Positions 42,662 to 52,074 of a DNA stretch of 64,000 bases are shown here, piece after piece. The stretch's first letter is position 1; each line of letters opens with the position of its first letter. The stretch lies in NCBI GenBank assembly GCA_021299735.1, contig JAJTEM010000001.1:124001-188000 (forward strand), read 5' to 3'. The notes beneath the pieces are model-generated. The model worked only from the letters and a program-made list of their open reading frames with translations, was not told the origin of the DNA and did not search any database. The DNA is from Burkholderiales bacterium (GTDB taxonomy: Bacteria; Pseudomonadota; Gammaproteobacteria; Burkholderiales; Burkholderiaceae_B). A program made the position numbers and the translations under genes.

Positions 42662-43486
42662 ATGAAGATTGCTTTGTATTCTGACCTGCATCTCGAGACG
42701 ATGCACCATTTCCCCGCTCTGGCCGTGGTTCCACAACCCGCGGAAGATGTGGATTTAATTATTCTGGCTGGCGACATTCATCAAGGTACTCAAGGCTTGC
42801 AGGCTTTGGCTGATTTGGGCGCAAAGCGGCATATTTATGTAGCCGGCAATCACGAGTACTATCACCACGATATTGAAATTCTGGACGACCATTTGTTTGA
42901 ATTGGCCGCGAAGAGACACTTGAATTACCTGCAGCGCACCAGTGTGGTTATTCAGGGAGTGCGGTTTCTGGGTTGTACCTTGTGGACCGATTTCAATATA
43001 CAACCCGGTTGGCGCTTCGGTGCTGAATTGGTGGCCAAGGCATTTTTGCCCGATTACAAATTGATTCGTATGCGAGGCAAGCAATTTTCACCAAGCATGG
43101 GAATTGACTTGCACCACCAGAATATCGATTGGCTGGAGTCAGCTCTGGCTACACCCTTTGATGGTAAGACTGTGGTGATTACTCACCATGCGCCACACCC
43201 GCAAAGTATCCATCCGCGTTTTAATTTGAGTCCAATCAATGCTGCGTTTGTATCTGACCTTGGTCATTTGATGGGCAAAGCTGATGTGTGGGTGCATGGA
43301 CACATGCACGATTCATTTGATTACACAGTGCACAACAATGGCGGAGAAACCCGAATTTTGGTGAATCCGCGAGGCTACGTGAGGAAAAAAGGCAAGGCCA
43401 GAAAAATGGAACGAGGTCAGGTGCAAATAACACCGCAGGTTTTTGAGAATCCCTTTTTTAACCAGCACTTGGTTTTTGAAGTATGA
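42662..43486 (+). CDS. Calcineurin-like metallophosphoesterase
   Basis: A 274-residue cytosolic hydrolase with all the dinuclear metal motifs in order: YSDLHLE (residues 6-12), LAGDIHQG, VAGNHEYYHHD, ITHHAPHPQS and VHGHMHDSFDY. Substrate cannot be inferred; relatives are phosphodiesterases or nucleotide pyrophosphatases. It overlaps the next gene by four bases (ATGA), so it is co-translated with the Hyi-like isomerase. Confidence 0.88.
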   Translation: MKIALYSDLHLETMHHFPALAVVPQPAEDVDLIILAGDIHQGTQGLQALADLGAKRHIYVAGNHEYYHHDIEILDDHLFELAAKRHLNYLQRTSVVIQGVRFLGCTLWTDFNIQPGWRFGAELVAKAFLPDYKLIRMRGKQFSPSMGIDLHHQNIDWLESALATPFDGKTVVITHHAPHPQSIHPRFNLSPINAAFVSDLGHLMGKADVWVHGHMHDSFDYTVHNNGGETRILVNPRGYVRKKGKARKMERGQVQITPQVFENPFFNQHLVFEV

Positions 43487-44292
43487 AGCTTGCGGCCAAC
43501 TTGAGTTGGCTTTACACCGAATTCAGTTTCCCGGACAGACTACTGGCTTGTGCCCAAGATGGTTTCAAGCATGCTGAATGCATGTTTCCTTACGATTATT
43601 CCGCTACCTTGCTGCGAGAGAAGGCTCTTGAGGCAGGGGTGCAATGGGTGCTGATCAACGCCCCGCCGGGTGATTGGAGCAGGGGCGACAGAGGTCTGGC
43701 CAGTTCGCCGGCGCGGCGTGATGAATTCAAGCGGTCAATAGAACAGGCCTTGAACTACGCCACAGTGCTGGATGTGCAAAAGGTGCATGTATTGGCCGGG
43801 CTTGTAGACCTGAAGGACAAGCACGCCATGCAATCGGCTTGGGATTGCTACGCTGAAAACCTGGCTTGGCTTGCCGACAGCACACGAGGCGAGCCAGTCA
43901 GTTGGTTGATTGAGCCGATTAACCGTTTTGATGTGCCGGGATACCTGTTGGCCTATCAATCTGAGGCACATGAATTGTTGGCTGGTTTAAACAAGCCCAA
44001 CTTAGGCGTGCAAATGGATTTGTACCATTGTTTACGAACCGAAGGGGAGGTGCTGAATGCCTTACAGAGCTACCTGCCCACTGGGCGGGTTAAGCACTTG
44101 CAGCTCGCAGGTGTGCCGCATCGCAATGAGCCAGAAGCAAGCGACTACGCCCCTGTGTATGAGCATTTGAAAATACTTGGCTACAAGGAGTTCATTGGAT
44201 GCGAGTATCGCCCCAGGGCGGGCACCCGTGATGGCCTGGGCTGGATCCGAAGCACTGGTTTTTCAGGCACAATGGAGTCCTTCGAAACTTGA
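43483..44292 (+). CDS. hyi: Hydroxypyruvate isomerase family protein
   Basis: A 269-residue TIM-barrel of the Hyi/OtnI type: NLSWLYTEFSFPDRLLACAQ at the start, the metal-ligand region SWLIEPINRFDVPGYL, NLGVQMDLYHC and the C-terminal EFIGCEYRPRAGTRDGLGW. It interconverts hydroxypyruvate and tartronate semialdehyde, or acts on 2-oxo-tetronate if OtnI-like. No glyoxylate carboligase or tartronate semialdehyde reductase is adjacent. It overlaps the phosphoesterase gene by four bases. Confidence 0.82.
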   Translation: MKLAANLSWLYTEFSFPDRLLACAQDGFKHAECMFPYDYSATLLREKALEAGVQWVLINAPPGDWSRGDRGLASSPARRDEFKRSIEQALNYATVLDVQKVHVLAGLVDLKDKHAMQSAWDCYAENLAWLADSTRGEPVSWLIEPINRFDVPGYLLAYQSEAHELLAGLNKPNLGVQMDLYHCLRTEGEVLNALQSYLPTGRVKHLQLAGVPHRNEPEASDYAPVYEHLKILGYKEFIGCEYRPRAGTRDGLGWIRSTGFSGTMESFET

Positions 44293-44317
44293 GCTTGGGC
44301 GGGTAACCGCCGGACGG

Positions 44318-44752
44318 ATGCGCATGCAAGACGCTGAATTGAAGCAACTGCTCGAAAACGCCAAAACAATCGCAGTGGTGGGTTTCTCCTCGCAGGCCCA
44401 CAAACCCAGTTTTTTTGTGGCCAAATACTTGCAAACGCAAGGTTATAGAATTTTGCCAATCAACCCTGCCTTGCAGGGGCGCCCCAGTGGTTTGATGGGC
44501 GAGACCTGTTATCCGGATTTGAAAACTGCGATTGCGGAAACTGGTTTGAAGATTGATTTGGTGGATGTGTTTCGCCGAGCAGAGCATACCCCGGAGGTTT
44601 TGGCCCAGGCCATGAGCGTGGGTGCTGGTGCCGTGTGGCTGCAGCAGGGTATTCGCAATGACCTGGTTGAAGCCAAAGCCCGTGCGGCAGGCTTGCCGTT
44701 TGTGATGGACCGTTGTTTGAAAACCGAACACCAGCGTCTTTTTTTAGTTTGA
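44318..44752 (+). CDS. CoA-binding domain protein (YccU-like)
   Basis: A 144-residue Rossmann-like protein: TIAVVGFSSQAHKPSFFVAK, then YRILPINP, VDVFRRAEHTPEVLAQ and GAVWLQQGIRND, matching the CoA_binding_2/YccU family. ATG 44318 or 44324 avoid overlap with the preceding gene; the frame itself extends to 44177. The family binds CoA, but its role is not established. It ends 25 bases before hemE. Confidence 0.85.
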   Translation: MRMQDAELKQLLENAKTIAVVGFSSQAHKPSFFVAKYLQTQGYRILPINPALQGRPSGLMGETCYPDLKTAIAETGLKIDLVDVFRRAEHTPEVLAQAMSVGAGAVWLQQGIRNDLVEAKARAAGLPFVMDRCLKTEHQRLFLV

Positions 44753-44777
44753 ATTCATAAAATAAGCACTTATAAAC

Positions 44778-45872
44778 ATGAGCAGTTTTCAGCCTGTCAA
44801 AAATGACACCTTCTTGCGCGCGTTGCGCCGGGAAGCCACAGAGTACACACCGGTGTGGTTGATGCGCCAGGCTGGCCGCTATTTGCCCGAATACCGGGCA
44901 ACACGCGCAAAGGCAGGCAATTTTATGGGCTTGTGTACCAATCCGGAGGCAGCCTGTGAGGTCACTTTGCAACCGCTTGAGCGTTACAAGCTGGATGCTG
45001 CAATTTTATTCTCGGATATTCTGACTGTGCCCGATGCCATGGGTTTGGGCCTTTACTTCGCCGAAGGCGAGGGCCCCAAGTTTGAGCGCCCCTTGGTGAC
45101 TGAGGCTGACGTGGCCAAGTTGGCTGTGCCCGATATTGGCACCAGCCTGCGCTATGTAACAGACGCAGTCAGCACTATTCGTGGTGCTCTGGGTGGCCGG
45201 GTGCCATTGATTGGTTTTTCGGGTAGTCCATGGACTTTGGCTTGCTACATGGTTGAAGGTGGCGGGAGCAGCGATTTCCGCAAGGTAAAAACCATGCTGT
45301 ACAAACGGCCTGACTTGATGCACCGAATTCTTGAGGTAACCGCTGAGGCGGTGAGCCAATACTTGCGTGCCCAAATCGAGGCGGGTGCTCAGGCGGTGAT
45401 GATTTTTGACAGCTGGGGCGGTGCTTTGGCCGATGGCGCTTTTCAGAAGTTCAGCCTGAACTATATTAAGAAAATTGTGGCCAGTTTGCCTTTGCAAGTC
45501 AACCGCGGAAACTTTACTGAAGACATTCCTTCCATCGTATTCACCAAAGGTGGCGGATTGTGGCTGGAGGACATTGCTTCCAGTGGTGCTAGCGCCGTGG
45601 GTGTGGATTGGACTGTGAACCTGGGGCAGGCCCGTGCACGGATTGGCGATCGTTGCGCAATTCAGGGCAACCTGGACCCCACTGTACTCTTTGCCGAGCC
45701 CGCGCAAATAGAGGCCGAAGTAGCCAAGGCACTTGAAAGTTTTGGTGTGCCCCAGGCGGGTGCAGGCCATGTATTTAACCTTGGGCACGGCATTTCCCAG
45801 TTCACAAACCCTGACAGCGTGGAAGTGATGGTGAACGCTGTTCACGCTTATAGCCGCAAACAAAGGCAGTGA
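44778..45872 (+). CDS. hemE: Uroporphyrinogen decarboxylase
   Basis: Removes four carboxyls from uroporphyrinogen III to make coproporphyrinogen III, in haem synthesis. It is 364 residues, with the signature [16 protein letters not shown] at about residues 25-40, [16 protein letters not shown] and the C-terminal [16 protein letters not shown]. It is followed by an AT-rich spacer leading to priA. Confidence 0.98.
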   Translation: MSSFQPVKNDTFLRALRREATEYTPVWLMRQAGRYLPEYRATRAKAGNFMGLCTNPEAACEVTLQPLERYKLDAAILFSDILTVPDAMGLGLYFAEGEGPKFERPLVTEADVAKLAVPDIGTSLRYVTDAVSTIRGALGGRVPLIGFSGSPWTLACYMVEGGGSSDFRKVKTMLYKRPDLMHRILEVTAEAVSQYLRAQIEAGAQAVMIFDSWGGALADGAFQKFSLNYIKKIVASLPLQVNRGNFTEDIPSIVFTKGGGLWLEDIASSGASAVGVDWTVNLGQARARIGDRCAIQGNLDPTVLFAEPAQIEAEVAKALESFGVPQAGAGHVFNLGHGISQFTNPDSVEVMVNAVHAYSRKQRQ

Positions 45873-45975
45873 AAACTTGGACTTATGCACATTTTTGGCG
45901 CAAGGCTAAATAAAAGCTTTTTTGCATTGCATGACTGTTGGAAAGGCAGAATTTTCATACAGGTATTTGTTTTTC

Positions 45976-46010
45976 AAAGGAAAAATTTAAATTTTGAAAA
46001 TTTTTCCTTT
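45976..46010. repeat. AT-rich 13-base inverted repeat before priA
   Basis: AAAGGAAAAATTT and AAATTTTTCCTTT around a nine-base spacer. With its low GC content it is not a convincing terminator for hemE. It sits about 60 bases from a DnaA box and 135 from priA. Confidence 0.6.
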
Positions 46011-46069
46011 ACATGAAAGCTCACATCCTGTATCGCATCTGTGAGTTGTTTCCACGGATGTCCACAAAG

Positions 46070-46078
46070 TTATCCACA
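46070..46078 (+). promoter_or_regulatory. DnaA box upstream of priA
   Basis: A perfect TTATCCACA 67 bases before the priA start, the only other perfect box I noticed outside the oriC candidate. It may link priA expression to replication. Confidence 0.55.
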
Positions 46079-46144
46079 TTGACTGTCAAAAATCTTGTAT
46101 TCCGTTTAATTCAGGATAGCTAGTCAGTGAACTTAAAGTAAGCT

Positions 46145-48247
46145 GTGAACACAGACTCTAACCCTAACCCTTTGTCTAACCCGATCGGGGGGCACACATT
46201 GCTGGTCAATGTGTTGGTTGCTGCACCGCTTCCAAAAGCCTTCACTTACCAATGGCAAAGCGAATACGTGCCTAAATTTGGTATGCGTGTCATTGTGCCG
46301 TGGGGGCGTCAACATCGAGTTGGCCTGGTTCAGGGCATTGCTCCGGATCAAGAATTGGCCGAGAACATAAAGGCAGTGCACAAGGTGCTTGATGAAGGCG
46401 AGTGCCTAAGCGCTCAATGGCAAGTCTTGATTGAATTTGCGGCCAGGTACTACCACCACCCCTTGGGAATGATTGCCCTGGAGGCTTTGCCCAAGGCATT
46501 GCGAGTGTTGAATGCACGTGGTGAAGAGCCTGTGATGGTGAGCAAAGCGCGGGAGCATGCTCAAAAACTGCTGGCTGAACGCGATGACTCAGCTGCTGGC
46601 GCCAAACCTGTCAAAACCAAAATCGACAAACTTGAGAAACCGGTTTTAAATGCAGAGCAACTCGAAGCCGTGGCGCAGTTGTCTGGTGCTGCCGGTTTTG
46701 CGCCTTTTTTGTTGTACGGGGTTACAGGGAGTGGCAAAACCGAGGTGTACCTGCACACCGTGGAAGAACGCCTAAAGCGTGGCGAGCAAGTGTTGGTGCT
46801 GTTGCCCGAGATTAACCTGACCCCTGCTGCCCAAGCTTTGTACAAGGAACGGCTTGCACCGCACCGCGTGGTAGTGATGCACAGCAACCTGGCGGAATTG
46901 ACCAGAACCAAAGCCTGGTTTGAAGCCGCAATTGGCGCGGCAGACGTGATTATTGCAACCCGGCTTGGTGTGCTAACGCCATTGCCCCGGCTCGGGCTGA
47001 TTGTGGTGGACGAGGAACACGACCCGTCGTACAAACAGCAGGACGGCATGCGCTACCATGCCCGCGACTTGGCCCTGATGCTGGCCAAACAGCGCGAGGT
47101 GCCTATTGTGTTGGGTTCGGCCACCCCAGCGCTGGAAAGTTGGCTTAAAGCCGAACAAGGGACTTACAAACGCTTGAGTTTGAAGAACAGGGCAGTGCTG
47201 GGTGCAAGCCTTCCCAAAGTTGAACTGATCAACACCGCGAATTTTCCGGCCAAAGAGGGTTTGAGCGAGCCTGCCATGCAGGCGCTGGTGCAAAACTTCG
47301 AGGCGGGCAAGCAAAGCATTGTGTTTTTGAACCGCCGTGGCTATGCGCCACAAATGGTGTGCAATGCCTGTGGTTGGGTGGCCAACTGTAGCCACTGCAC
47401 CGCGCACATGGTGTGGCACAAAAATGAACGCATGCTGAGGTGCCACCATTGTGGCGCAGGCCAGCGCGTGCCTACCCATTGCCCCACCTGCGGCAACCAG
47501 GACCTGACCGGTTTTGGTCGCGGTACGCAGCGCATTGAAGAAACGCTGGCGGGTTTGCTGCCTACAGCCAATATTTTGCGTATTGACGCGGACAGCACCC
47601 GCAACAAAGGGCAAATGGAGGCTTTGCTGCAGCAAGCCCATAGCGGGTATGCCGATGTGCTGGTGGGCACGCAAATGATTGCCAAAGGGCACGATTTTGC
47701 CAACGTAACCCTGGTATTGGCTTTGAATGTGGATGCTTCGCTGTATTCACACGCCTACCGCGCGCCCGAACGCCTTTTTGCCCAGTTGATGCAGGTGGCT
47801 GGCAGGGCTGGGCGCAGGGCCGGTGATGCCCGCATGGTGGTGCAAACCCGTTACCCTCAGCACCCTTTGTTTGATGCCTTGAAGGCGCATGATTACGAAC
47901 GCTTTGCCAGCCATGAAATGCAGGCCCGTAAAGATGCACGCATGCCGCCTTTTTCATACCAGGCCACCATTCGGGCCGATCACAAAAAGCTGGCCAATTG
48001 TTTGCAGTTTTTAAGCACAGCGAGGGAGCTGGGTGAACCCCTGGTCGACGCCGAAAACCCGGTTTTCATGTGCGATCCGGTGCCGCTGACTGTTGTGCGT
48101 GTGGGTGGCATTGAGCGGGCGCAAATGTTGATTGAAAGCGAGTCCAGGCCTGCTTTGCACCGGTTCTTAACTCAGTGGCTTGCCCAACTGCACGAGTTAC
48201 CCGGCAGTGTGCGCTGGTTTTTGGAAGTGGATCCGGTCGATTTATAA
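46145..48247 (+). CDS. priA: Primosomal protein N' (replication restart helicase PriA)
   Basis: A 700-residue 3'-5' DNA helicase that reloads the replisome at stalled forks. It has Walker A LYGVTGSGKTEVYLH, DEEHDPSYKQQDGMRYHARD (DEAH box) and two zinc-binding clusters, CNACGWVANCSHC and CHHCGAGQRVPTHCPTCG. It begins at GTG 46145. Its origin-proximal position, a DnaA box in its upstream region and rep just after it form a replication-restart neighbourhood. Confidence 0.97.
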   Translation: MNTDSNPNPLSNPIGGHTLLVNVLVAAPLPKAFTYQWQSEYVPKFGMRVIVPWGRQHRVGLVQGIAPDQELAENIKAVHKVLDEGECLSAQWQVLIEFAARYYHHPLGMIALEALPKALRVLNARGEEPVMVSKAREHAQKLLAERDDSAAGAKPVKTKIDKLEKPVLNAEQLEAVAQLSGAAGFAPFLLYGVTGSGKTEVYLHTVEERLKRGEQVLVLLPEINLTPAAQALYKERLAPHRVVVMHSNLAELTRTKAWFEAAIGAADVIIATRLGVLTPLPRLGLIVVDEEHDPSYKQQDGMRYHARDLALMLAKQREVPIVLGSATPALESWLKAEQGTYKRLSLKNRAVLGASLPKVELINTANFPAKEGLSEPAMQALVQNFEAGKQSIVFLNRRGYAPQMVCNACGWVANCSHCTAHMVWHKNERMLRCHHCGAGQRVPTHCPTCGNQDLTGFGRGTQRIEETLAGLLPTANILRIDADSTRNKGQMEALLQQAHSGYADVLVGTQMIAKGHDFANVTLVLALNVDASLYSHAYRAPERLFAQLMQVAGRAGRRAGDARMVVQTRYPQHPLFDALKAHDYERFASHEMQARKDARMPPFSYQATIRADHKKLANCLQFLSTARELGEPLVDAENPVFMCDPVPLTVVRVGGIERAQMLIESESRPALHRFLTQWLAQLHELPGSVRWFLEVDPVDL

Positions 48248-48292
48248 GTACCCTCTGGTACATTAATGCCTTCCCCTGGAGTTTCCCCCTGT

Positions 48293-50293
48293 ATGTCGGT
48301 TGGCCTGAACAAAGCCCAAAGCGAAGCTGTGAATTACGTGGATGGCCCTTGCCTGGTGCTGGCCGGCGCGGGCTCGGGTAAAACACGCGTGATTACCCAA
48401 AAAATTGCACACTTGATTCAAAACAAGGGTGTAAGTGCCAAGAATATTGCTGCGGTTACTTTTACCAACAAGGCTGCCAAGGAAATGGAAGAACGTGCAG
48501 CCAAATTGCTGCATGGAAGCGAGGGCAAGGGCTTGCTGGTGTGTACCTTCCACAGCCTGGGTATTCGCATTTTGCGTGAAGAACACAAACACGCCGGGTT
48601 GAAAGCGCGTTTTTCGATTCTCGATTCGACCGACACCTATGGCTTGGTTCAACAACTGTATGGCACCACAGACAAGCAATTGATACGCAAGGCACAAAGT
48701 GTAATTTCCCTGTGGAAGAATGGCCTTGTAGATCCCGATGCCGCCTTGGCCCAGGCCGCCACGGAAGACGAAGGGCAAGTTGCGCGTTTGTACAAAAGCT
48801 ATGAAGCCACGCTGGCCGCTTACCAGGCTGTGGATTTTGACGACCTGATTTTAAAGCCCACGCGCCTGCTGGCCAGCAACGATGAAGTACGGAACCGTTG
48901 GCAAAACCGCCTGCGTTATTTGTTGGTGGACGAGGTGCAGGACACGAACGCGTGCCAATACGATTTGCTGCGTTTGATCGCCGGGCCGCGCGCCATGTTC
49001 ACGGCGGTTGGCGATGATGACCAGGCCATTTACGCCTGGCGTGGTGCCACCATTGAAAACCTGCGGCAGCTGACCGAAGATTACCCTCAGTTGAAAGTGA
49101 TCAAGCTGGAACAGAATTACCGGTCAACTTTGCGCATTCTTCAGGCCGCCAACCGTTTGATTGAAAACAATCCAAAGCTGTTTCCAAAAACTTTGTGGAG
49201 TGACCATGGCCCTGGCGAGCCGATTGTAATTACCCCCATGGCCGACGATGAGCACGAGGCCGAACAGGTGGCCATGATGTTGAGTGGTCACCGCTTCGAG
49301 CGCCGTGCCAAGTATGGTGATTACGCTATTTTGTACCGAAGTAATTTTCAGGCGCGAATTCTGGAGCAGGCTTTGCGCCGCCAGAAAATTCCGTATATTT
49401 TGAGTGGTGGGCAAAGTTTTTTTGAACGTGCAGAAATTAAAGACGTGATTGCCTACCTGCGCTTGCTGGTGAATCAGGATGATGACCCTGCATTCATTCG
49501 CGCGGTGACCACACCCAAGCGTGGCATTGGTCAAAAAACCCTGGAGGCCTTGGGCACATATGCTGGCACACGGGGTGTTTCCTTGTTTGAGGCGGTTTTT
49601 GAAACCGGCGCAGAAAGCCATTTGAATGCGGGCATGGTGGATGCCTTGCGTACCTTCGGCACTTTCATCAACAAGCTGGAATACAGGGCACAGCGTGAAC
49701 CGGCGCGTGATTTGCTCAACGAGTTGCTGAACACCATCAAATACGAAGAGTGGCTTTATGAGCAGCAAGACGAGCGCGGCGCCCAAGCTAAATGGCAAAA
49801 CGTGCTCGACTTTGTGAAATGGATGGGAGACAAGGGCGAGGAAGAGGGCTCAACATTGTTGGACCTAACCCAGAAAGTTGCACTAATGACCATGCTGGAC
49901 CGACAAGATGACGGCACCCGCCCCGACGCTGTGCAGTTGAGTACCCTTCATGCGGCCAAGGGGCTTGAATTTCCCCATGTGTTTTTGATTGGTTGCGAAG
50001 AGAGCATTTTGCCAAGTTTTGGTGACGGAGAAGGCCGCGAACTGACCGATGACAGGCTGGAAGAGGAACGCCGCCTGATGTATGTGGGGGTGACCCGCGC
50101 GCAGCGCAGCCTGAACATTACCTGGTGCAGAAAGCGAAAAAAAGCGCGTGAAGTGGTGAGTTGTTTTCCATCGCGGTTTATCAAAGAACTGCAACTGGAA
50201 ACGGACAAAGACCTGCCAGATGACACACCGAAAATGAGCCCTAAAGACCGTTTAAGTGCCTTGAAGGGCTTGCTGACCAAGGCGGGATCATAG
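48293..50293 (+). CDS. rep: ATP-dependent DNA helicase Rep
   Basis: A 666-residue UvrD/Rep superfamily 1 helicase closest in pattern to E. coli Rep: GPCLVLAGAGSGKTRVITQK (Walker A), RYLLVDEVQDTNACQYDLLR, VGDDDQAIYAWRGA and QLSTLHAAKGLEFPHVFLIG. Rep removes proteins ahead of forks and works with PriA/PriC restart. ATG 48293 is preferred over 48266 because homologues begin right at the LNKAQ helix. It lies 45 bases after priA. Confidence 0.95.
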   Translation: MSVGLNKAQSEAVNYVDGPCLVLAGAGSGKTRVITQKIAHLIQNKGVSAKNIAAVTFTNKAAKEMEERAAKLLHGSEGKGLLVCTFHSLGIRILREEHKHAGLKARFSILDSTDTYGLVQQLYGTTDKQLIRKAQSVISLWKNGLVDPDAALAQAATEDEGQVARLYKSYEATLAAYQAVDFDDLILKPTRLLASNDEVRNRWQNRLRYLLVDEVQDTNACQYDLLRLIAGPRAMFTAVGDDDQAIYAWRGATIENLRQLTEDYPQLKVIKLEQNYRSTLRILQAANRLIENNPKLFPKTLWSDHGPGEPIVITPMADDEHEAEQVAMMLSGHRFERRAKYGDYAILYRSNFQARILEQALRRQKIPYILSGGQSFFERAEIKDVIAYLRLLVNQDDDPAFIRAVTTPKRGIGQKTLEALGTYAGTRGVSLFEAVFETGAESHLNAGMVDALRTFGTFINKLEYRAQREPARDLLNELLNTIKYEEWLYEQQDERGAQAKWQNVLDFVKWMGDKGEEEGSTLLDLTQKVALMTMLDRQDDGTRPDAVQLSTLHAAKGLEFPHVFLIGCEESILPSFGDGEGRELTDDRLEEERRLMYVGVTRAQRSLNITWCRKRKKAREVVSCFPSRFIKELQLETDKDLPDDTPKMSPKDRLSALKGLLTKAGS

Positions 50294-50329
50294 AGAAATA
50301 GATGAAAGCCAAGGTTGCGCGTGTTGTGT

Positions 50330-50980
50330 TTACTGAAAAATTTCTGATTCCAGAACTTTCACGCCCGGTTCGGCTTTCAATGCTTCTTGCAGCATGACAA
50401 ACGCCAGCTTTTCCACTTTTACACTGCGCAAACGTTTGGGTAATAAAGGGTTGAACATGCGGCTTGCCACCACGCCAATTTCCTCGCCGAGGCGAAACTC
50501 CTCTCGCTGGCCATCCAGTAAGCCTGGGCGTGCAATAACCACACTGGGAATGCCTGCATTTTTAACGGCTTGTTCGGCCTCGCCTTTCGTACGAAGATAA
50601 AAGTTTTTGGCTTTTGGATTGGCCATCATGGAAGAATTCAATACGAAGCAAGGCACAGAATGTTTGGCGGCCAGTGCTGCGAACTGGGCCACCAGCGTGT
50701 AGTCGACGAAACGGAACCGTTCGGCGGTTTTTGCCGCCTTGATGGTGGTGCCTAAAGTGCAAATCACTGCATCGGCTTGCCACCAGGGTGCTTCTTCCGG
50801 AATGGCATTGAAGTCGATTACTTCGTTGAGCAACTTGGGGTGTGGCGACAACGGCTTTCGGGTGAGCGCAATTACTTTGCCTGCAAGTGGGTTGGCAAGT
50901 GCTTGCGCCAGTACACGCTGGCCCACCACACCAGTTGCGCCGATCAGCAGCAGGGTTCTCTGGGTATTGTCTGGGTTCAA
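50330..50980 (-). CDS. NAD(P)-binding Rossmann protein, HTATIP2-like
   Basis: A 216-residue short-chain type reductase-like protein: LLLIGATGVVGQRVLAQAL (nucleotide-binding GATGxxG), ICTLGTTIKAAKTAERFRFV and SVVIARPGLLDGQREEFRLG, as in HTATIP2/YbjT-type oxidoreductases. It starts at TTG 50980 with AGGAAA nine bases upstream. It lies after the SDR gene on the same strand but beyond that gene's terminator, so it probably has its own promoter. The substrate is unknown. Confidence 0.8.
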   Translation of the reverse strand: MNPDNTQRTLLLIGATGVVGQRVLAQALANPLAGKVIALTRKPLSPHPKLLNEVIDFNAIPEEAPWWQADAVICTLGTTIKAAKTAERFRFVDYTLVAQFAALAAKHSVPCFVLNSSMMANPKAKNFYLRTKGEAEQAVKNAGIPSVVIARPGLLDGQREEFRLGEEIGVVASRMFNPLLPKRLRSVKVEKLAFVMLQEALKAEPGVKVLESEIFQ

Positions 50981-50994
50981 ATCGGGTTTCCTGT

Positions 50995-51029
50995 AAAAAA
51001 ACGCGGCAGTCTTTAGACTAACCGCGTTT
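50995..51029 (-). terminator. Terminator after the SDR gene
   Basis: On the minus strand AAACGCGG pairs with CCGCGTTT around a small inner hairpin and is followed by a T-run (50995-51001 complement). Confidence 0.7.
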
Positions 51030-51064
51030 GTGGTGTGTGTTGTACTTCTGGTCTGAATACGTCT

Positions 51065-51961
51065 TCAGGCGCTTTGGGCTTGTTTCTCGCTGGTTTTCCG
51101 TTTTTTGCGTGCAATTTGTTTTTCGCGCATTTTTTTCATTTGGCCAACGATAATTGCCTGATAAGTTTCAGGCAATGTGCGCACCATGGCATCCATGGCC
51201 ACGGCGTCGGGGCCAACCAGTACCCGGCGTTTGTTGCCTTTTACCGCTTTCAGGATAATGTCTGCAGCTTTTTCGGCGCTGGTGATGAACAACTTCTCGA
51301 AAAATTCTTTTCCGGCTTCCGAATCAGTGCCGGTGAATTCTTCAATTTCCGGCGAGGTGACGCTTTTTCGGGCAATTGCTGTTTTAATGCCACCGGGATG
51401 AACGCTGGTGGCGGATACGCCGCAGTTCATCATGTCCAATTCCTGGCGCAAGCTTTCTGTGAATCCACGTACAGCAAACTTGGTAGAATTGTAGGTGCTT
51501 TGAGTGGGTTGGGCGCACAGGCCAAACAAGCTGCTGGTGTTGATGATGTGGCCCTCACCGGATGCCTTCAGGTGTGGCAAAAATGCCTTGGTGCCATACA
51601 CCACGCCCCAGAAGTTGATGCCCATGATCCACTCAAACTTGTCATAGTCGATGTGCTCAACAGGGGTTGCGTAGGCCACACCCGCATTATTGAAAATCAA
51701 ATTGACTTTGCCGTGCTCTTTGGCGGTTTGTTCGGCCCAGGCATACATGGCTTCGCGGTTGGATACATCAAGTTGCTGGCTGGTTACCTTGACATTTGGG
51801 GCTGCGGCTTTCACCAGCTTTACGGTTTCAGCCAAGCCTTTGGTGTCCACATCAGAGATGGAGACATGGCAGCCTTCTTTGGCCAGTTGAAGGGCCAGGG
51901 TTCTACCCATGCCAGATGCTGCGCCAGTGATTGCGGCCACTTTGCCTTTGAATGATTTCAT
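51065..51961 (-). CDS. Short-chain dehydrogenase/reductase
   Basis: A 298-residue classical SDR: cofactor motif TGAASGMGRTLALQL (TGxxxGxG), NNAGVA and catalytic Ser-Tyr-Lys in NTSSLFG and STYNSTKFAV. The C-terminus has a Lys/Arg-rich tail (KKMREKQIARKKRKTSEK). The ATG at 51961 follows GGAGA; the longer frame start at 52018 would cover the operator. It is divergent from a TetR regulator, its probable controller. Related enzymes act on fatty or hydrophobic alcohols. Confidence 0.9.
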   Translation of the reverse strand: MKSFKGKVAAITGAASGMGRTLALQLAKEGCHVSISDVDTKGLAETVKLVKAAAPNVKVTSQQLDVSNREAMYAWAEQTAKEHGKVNLIFNNAGVAYATPVEHIDYDKFEWIMGINFWGVVYGTKAFLPHLKASGEGHIINTSSLFGLCAQPTQSTYNSTKFAVRGFTESLRQELDMMNCGVSATSVHPGGIKTAIARKSVTSPEIEEFTGTDSEAGKEFFEKLFITSAEKAADIILKAVKGNKRRVLVGPDAVAMDAMVRTLPETYQAIIVGQMKKMREKQIARKKRKTSEKQAQSA

Positions 51962-51998
51962 GTGTCGGTCTCCAATATGCTGTGTTTTTGGCTGTAAT

Positions 51999-52018
51999 TT
52001 GACAATCGTGGTTGTCAA
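51999..52018. promoter_or_regulatory. Candidate TetR operator in the SDR/tetR spacer
   Basis: TTGACAA, six bases, TTGTCAA: a perfect seven-base inverted repeat between divergent genes. It also contains TTGACA, a perfect -35, in both directions, so binding could control both promoters. Confidence 0.65.
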
Positions 52019-52074
52019 TTTAATGTTGGGCCTTCATACTGTCAATGCCTATTTTTTGAGTGTCTCTTCAAATT

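Noticed and set aside
45006..45890. Long 294-codon frame opposite hemE
   Set aside because: Complement of a well conserved enzyme gene; no motif.
51035..51955. Long 306-codon frame opposite the SDR gene
   Set aside because: The opposite strand encodes a complete SDR with cofactor and catalytic motifs and a good ribosome binding site; the antisense frame has none.
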